64,000 nucleotides of DNA from Breviolum minutum Mf 1.05b.01 (lineage: Eukaryota > Sar > Dinophyceae > Suessiales > Symbiodiniaceae): positions 1-64,000 of the forward strand of contig DF241575.1 in the NCBI GenBank assembly GCA_000507305.1. The letters run 5' to 3'. Each line of letters opens with the position of its first letter. Position 1 is the stretch's first letter. The notes under the pieces are model-generated. The model worked only from the letters and a program-made list of their open reading frames with translations. It was not told the origin of the DNA and did no database searches. Shown one piece after another: positions 60,524 to 64,000 of the stretch. The position numbers and the translations under genes are program-made.

Positions 60524-60779
60524 TTCCCTCAATTATTACAAAATGTGTATCCAAATGGTCATGTCTTCTCATGTTTTTGTGGTAGGAATGACCGTAAATT
60601 TGGAAACCGGTTGAGGCTGAAGAGACCAAAGACCAAAACGAAAGCGTGGACACAGTTTCTCGAATTCAATTTTCAACAGCGCATCTGTGTGATTCCTAAA
60701 AACATGCATATATATATATATACTTGAAATTCTTTGAACCTTCCTTCCCATACGTTGATCCCATTCTGCTCCCTGCCAG

Positions 60780-60904
60780 CTCTTCATCCGAGGTTCAAGA
60801 GACCGCTTTGGCTTTGCAGGAAGCTACCGTTCCTTCACCGGAGATCTTGGAAGCAGTGGCGCCTGTCAACACGGGTGAATCCCAAATTTCACCAGGCCAA
60901 CGAT
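60780..60904 (+). CDS. Acidic exon: SSEVQETALALQEATVPSPE
   Basis: Begins after CTGCCAG and reads SSEVQETALALQEATVPSPE then ILEAVAPVNTGESQISPG. A GA donor (GATAAAGT) is the likely 3' end. Confidence 0.5.
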
Positions 60905-61042
60905 AAAGTCATGCATTATGTTTCAACAACGCACCCACTTTGAAAGTTTTTTTCGATATGCTATTGCTTATATGTTATGCATGATTTTTAAGTGTTTATA
61001 GATCAATCATTATCTCGTATCACACCATCAATTTCTTTGTAG

Positions 61043-61218
61043 GCCACCTTGGAGAGATGGCAGATGATAAAGAGATGGAACCACTTCAAGATCAACAGAT
61101 TCAACAGGACAAGCTACAGAAACTTCAGCTTTTGATGGCACAGTTAGCCCAACTCAATGAGATACAAAAGGTCAAGGCTGCCCAGGAAGCGGAAGACATG
61201 AAGCACTTGGATGATTCA
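61043..61218 (+). CDS. Coiled-coil exon of the plus-strand gene
   Basis: Clean exon: acceptor TTTCTTTGTAG|G, donor GTACGT. It encodes DDKEMEPLQDQQIQQDKLQK then LQLLMAQLAQLNEIQKVKAA, a Gln/Leu-rich helix with heptad spacing. Phase 0 at the 3' end. Confidence 0.75.
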
Positions 61219-61500
61219 GTACGTATCATGATTGCACCATGTTGTGGACAAATGAGATGTTCTGTTGCTATAGATAGAGAATTAGCTTCGACTAAGTAGT
61301 TGGGCCTTTCCTCAAACCTTGGTAGACCAACTTCAACAGAATATTACATATAAGACATATGGTACAATACGGCAAATAGAATGAACAACATGAATGCCAG
61401 GATTTAGGCAACCAAGAATTGGAACCCTTACATCTAACTGGTACAGCTATATATTTTTTTTGCCATCTAAGGCAAATGCCTTTCGCTCGACATGGATAAG

Positions 61501-62436
61501 GTGGAAACCCAGCCGTGGCCGTGGATGGTTCAGCCTATTGAGACTTTGGAAGGGGGGGGTATGCCTGATATTCCTCCATCCCAACCCCGAAGCCCGAGCA
61601 TAGCACCTACTGAACCCGACTTACCCCAAATTCAAGATGTTGTAGAAGAGGTTCCAAAGGCATCCCAGGAGGTACCTTTGAAAACCCAATCTGCAGAGGC
61701 AAAGCATGAAGGAACTGAGATACAGGAAGTTGCAACTCCAGCAAAAGCATCCCTCAGCACAGTCCCCACGTTTCAGCAAACGATGACAGTGCCTGAGATT
61801 GTTGCAAAGGTTGAAAAGTTTACTGATCAAAAAGGCCACCAAGCACCAGCCATTCCAGGTGTCAATGCTTCAAATCAACGAAAGGGGGCCTTAACCGAAG
61901 TGGCACTTACACGTAGAGAGCAAAGAAAGCAAAAGCAGGAGAAGGTAGATACAACAGTTGAGCCCCCAAAGCACTGGGACAACAAGAACACCGTCAGCGC
62001 AGACATTCAGTGCCCTCCTAAGGCAAAGGGAAGGAAACCCAAAGCAAAGGCATCACCAAAGGGAAAAGCTGGATCACGGAAGGGACAGGCAAAGGCGAAG
62101 GCTAAGGCAAAGGGAAACAAAACAAAAACACGTGAGAAGGAGGAGAGCAAAGCAAAGCCTAGCAAGCCAAAGGCATCACCTAAGACTAGGGCTAAGAGGA
62201 AAGCACCTGCAGAAGAGGACACCGCACCAGCAGCAAAGATTGATAGCAAGGATGAAAGGAAAAAGCAGCTTTCTCGCAAATCTGCTGCCTATCACAAAGC
62301 ATTCAAAGTTGCTAAGAACAGCGGTGAAACAGATGAGAAGTGCAAAGAACTTGCAAAGATTGTATTTAGTCAGCACCAAAGTCATCTTTTAGTTGAACTT
62401 TTTCTGGATACGAAATTCTTCAATAGATTAAGTTAA
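61501..62436 (+). CDS. Lys/Ala/Pro-rich exon of the plus-strand gene
   Basis: Taken from GTGGAAACC after GGATAAG (phase 0 from the previous exon); an upstream ATG at 61492 is in the same frame. First third is Pro/Glu-rich; residues ~185-260 are rich in KAKAK/SPKGK/SKPKA repeats, histone-H1-like in composition; then a conserved-looking helix RKSAAYHKAFKVAKNSGETD. Stop TAA at 62434-62436. I associate this basic region plus AYHKA helix with multicopy symbiodiniacean genes, but it has no named function. The basic tract suggests nucleic-acid contact (inference). Confidence 0.7.
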   Translation: METQPWPWMVQPIETLEGGGMPDIPPSQPRSPSIAPTEPDLPQIQDVVEEVPKASQEVPLKTQSAEAKHEGTEIQEVATPAKASLSTVPTFQQTMTVPEIVAKVEKFTDQKGHQAPAIPGVNASNQRKGALTEVALTRREQRKQKQEKVDTTVEPPKHWDNKNTVSADIQCPPKAKGRKPKAKASPKGKAGSRKGQAKAKAKAKGNKTKTREKEESKAKPSKPKASPKTRAKRKAPAEEDTAPAAKIDSKDERKKQLSRKSAAYHKAFKVAKNSGETDEKCKELAKIVFSQHQSHLLVELFLDTKFFNRLS

Positions 62437-62557
62437 CAGAGATGTGTGTATATATATATATATGTTTAAACTTTGAAGCTTAATTGTCGTTTACCTCCCT
62501 TCACCCAGCGGGCTTGCCAAGGCATACAAGGAAACATCTTGAAGCTCATCTTGAACA

Positions 62558-62602
62558 GTGGCATCATGAAGCACCGTGGCATCATGAAGCATCGTGGCAT
62601 TT
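62558..62602 (+). repeat. 18-bp tandem repeat, about 2.4 copies
   Basis: GTGGCATCATGAAGCACC is repeated in tandem, with the third copy incomplete, just downstream of the Lys/Ala-rich exon. Confidence 0.85.
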
Positions 62603-63239
62603 AGATCGTTCAAACCTTTTACATATGATTCGCTCCGGGTTTGTAGTGGCTGCTGGGAAGGCTTTGTAATTTAGCATTTCTGTGGGGTGAGCTGCCATAG
62701 GTATGAGCTATGACTCATACAGCGGCAGTCAAAAAACAACTTGGGGCTAGATTTGCTTAGAACCCAGCTGACCGCTACCCTTGGATCCTGGAGGTGGAAA
62801 AAATTGTTGTACCGTGCATGCACTTCACACTCATTGCACCTGTAACATTGAAGGGTACTATTTGTATAATGACTTTTACCCCTCGCAGGTTGCTATTTAC
62901 TTTGGCAGCAATGCCAACCTTTGAGCGATTCGCTTCAAGAGCTTCATCTTCATGCCTACCTGGCTTTGTTTATCTAAGTACATGTATCTGTTTATATGAG
63001 AGATTTGCCACTAATGACTGTGCTCCACCAGTGCCCTGCCTCCTAGTCTTCCAGCTTGGTGTAGCCGGTTTCCAATCAAAGGGTGATAATTCATCCTGCG
63101 GGTGCCAAGCGATATGGGGGTTGCAAGAAGAGAGAGCCTTATGCTTTGTTTGGCACAACTTGGTGCCCCCAAGGTCTTTACCCCAGATTTATTTGCAAAC
63201 GGGTTTGAGAAACCAAACATATATACGTTTGTTTTTGAA

Positions 63240-63501
63240 GCCGGCCAATTCAACTGAGCCAAGCCCTGATCCCGAAAGCAAACCTAATAATTTTTGGGTT
63301 TGGGCCAAGGTCCTACTTGCTATCCTGGTTCTTTTGGCCTTCACTGATGGGGTGGTGTTGGACCAACGATACTCAATGCTGGAATTCTTTGCCGGTAAGG
63401 GTAATGTTTGCAACGAGTTTCGAAAAACCTCCCAACACCAGGTGGGATCCTTTGAAATCAATGATTGCAAATCGATGGACTTTCTTTCTGAAGGAGGATT
63501 T
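63240..63501 (+). CDS. Exon with transmembrane segment and FAGxG methyltransferase-like motif
   Basis: The open frame reaches back to 62794, but the protein-like part is about NSTEPSPDPESKPN onward. It holds a hydrophobic helix (FWVWAKVLLAILVLLAF), then YSMLEFFAGKGNVCNEFR and SFEINDCKSMDF. LEFFAGKG resembles motif I of class-I (cytosine-C5-type) methyltransferases and FEIND the acidic end of strand 2. GC donor (GCGCAACT). The membrane helix next to a methyltransferase-like fold is unusual. 5' limit approximate. Confidence 0.6.
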
Positions 63502-63626
63502 GCGCAACTTGGCTTTTAGTGGGGAATGGAAGAGGCTGGTGATAAAATATGCGCAGGTTAAGGACTTATATCATGATTTTACCACTTGAAAAGTTGCCTA
63601 CAATTGCAATCATCATGGCAGCCCAG

Positions 63627-63777
63627 TCAAGCGCTGGTGCTTTCCATCTACTTGCTCCTGTTTGTTCCTCCTGGACAAGAATATCACGTGGTACTTCATG
63701 GCGAACATTCATCAATTGCTTTGGGGACTTGTCAAGTGCATGGGTGAGAGATGCTAATAAAATGGTTTCAAGGCCAG
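63627..63777 (+). CDS. Exon with APVCSSW...RGTSWR motif
   Basis: Begins after CAGCCCAG and reads SSAGAFHLLAPVCSSWTRIS then RGTSWRTFINCFGDL and WVRDANKMVSR. APVCSSW occupies the place of the PPCQ motif IV of C5-methyltransferases, with Val instead of the Pro preceding Cys. GTAAAAGC is the likely donor; an earlier GT at 63765 is the alternative. Confidence 0.65.
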
Positions 63778-63816
63778 GTAAAAGCAAAACATACCGTACG
63801 TCGATAATTTTCTCAG

Positions 63817-63977
63817 TATGACATCATGTTTTGTTGGTGGAGGCTAGTGGTGATCCTACTGATTTCCTTGGCTACCCACTCTACTTTTGTGGTCGAGCAG
63901 CCAGAGGGGTCAACAGATGTCTTCCCGAACCATCCCAGATTCAGCTGGCTAGCCAACCGGATTTGTGTAGCTCTTTG
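63817..63977 (+). CDS. Exon with VVEQPEG motif, gene continues towards the right edge
   Basis: Reads FCWWRLVVILLISLATHSTF then VVEQPEGSTDVFPNHPRFSW and LANRIC. VVEQP sits where motif VI (ENV/ENP) falls in C5-methyltransferase folds. Acceptor TTCTCAG; the 3' boundary is before or near the TGA at about 63978. Confidence 0.6.
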
Positions 63978-64000
63978 ACTGCAACAATCAACTATATATC

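Noticed and set aside
1-64000. rRNA, tRNA, CRISPR arrays, bacterial operons, viral genes
   Set aside because: None seen: the repeats are inverted and dispersed, not spaced direct repeats, and no RNA gene signature was recognised by eye.

Overview
This is nuclear DNA of a eukaryote with very intron-rich genes, most probably a dinoflagellate of the Symbiodiniaceae/Suessiales kind. The evidence is the mix of GT, GC and GA splice donors with AG|G-type acceptors, a BspA-type LRR protein with a ubiquitin-like N-terminus, a multi-exon acidic/Lys-Ala-rich gene of a type I associate with symbiodiniacean proteomes, and a very dense load of short palindromic (MITE-like) elements. It is draft sequence, with a 298-base gap at 27645-27942 and single Ns at 2437 and 25663. 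All recognition was by eye; nothing was aligned by software.

Positions ~46815 down to the left edge (minus strand): almost three quarters of the window is one gene, a neutral ceramidase (ASAH2/NCER family). It is broken into at least 26 small exons of about 22-165 nt, roughly 2 kb of coding in 46.7 kb. The exons lie in the right order along the family's sequence, and reading frame is kept across most junctions. The expected catalytic and zinc-site motifs are all there: SHTH, NWFSVH, GDISPN, EFTTMAGRR and YVTT. The gene runs off the left edge just before its C-terminal end. The first recognised exon (VGIADVTGPA) is at 46784-46815; the true start lies further right and was not identified.

The introns are filled with short inverted-repeat elements of about 80-220 bp, in some twenty recurring families named IR-A to IR-W here. 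Several copies have visible target-site duplications, several are nested in others, and some coincide with splice sites. Two ceramidase introns and the intron of the LRR gene have direct repeats at their two ends. Together this looks like intron creation by DNA transposons ('introners'). A ubiquitin-like/LRR gene (14180-15789, minus) sits inside one ceramidase intron, on the same strand.

46.8-59.4 kb: mostly repeats, with several coding-like islands (48.15-48.29, 51.99-52.64, 55.41-55.56, 56.57-57.05 kb) that I could not assign to a family. They may be 5' exons of the ceramidase gene or another minus-strand gene.

59.5-64 kb (plus strand, divergent from the ceramidase): a multi-exon gene or decayed gene copy with an acidic part, a coiled-coil exon, a Lys/Ala-rich exon, then exons with a transmembrane segment and a Rossmann-methyltransferase-like core (LEFFAGKG, APVCSSW, VVEQPEG). 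One exon carries an in-frame TGA. No rRNA, tRNA, CRISPR array or bacterial-type operon was seen.
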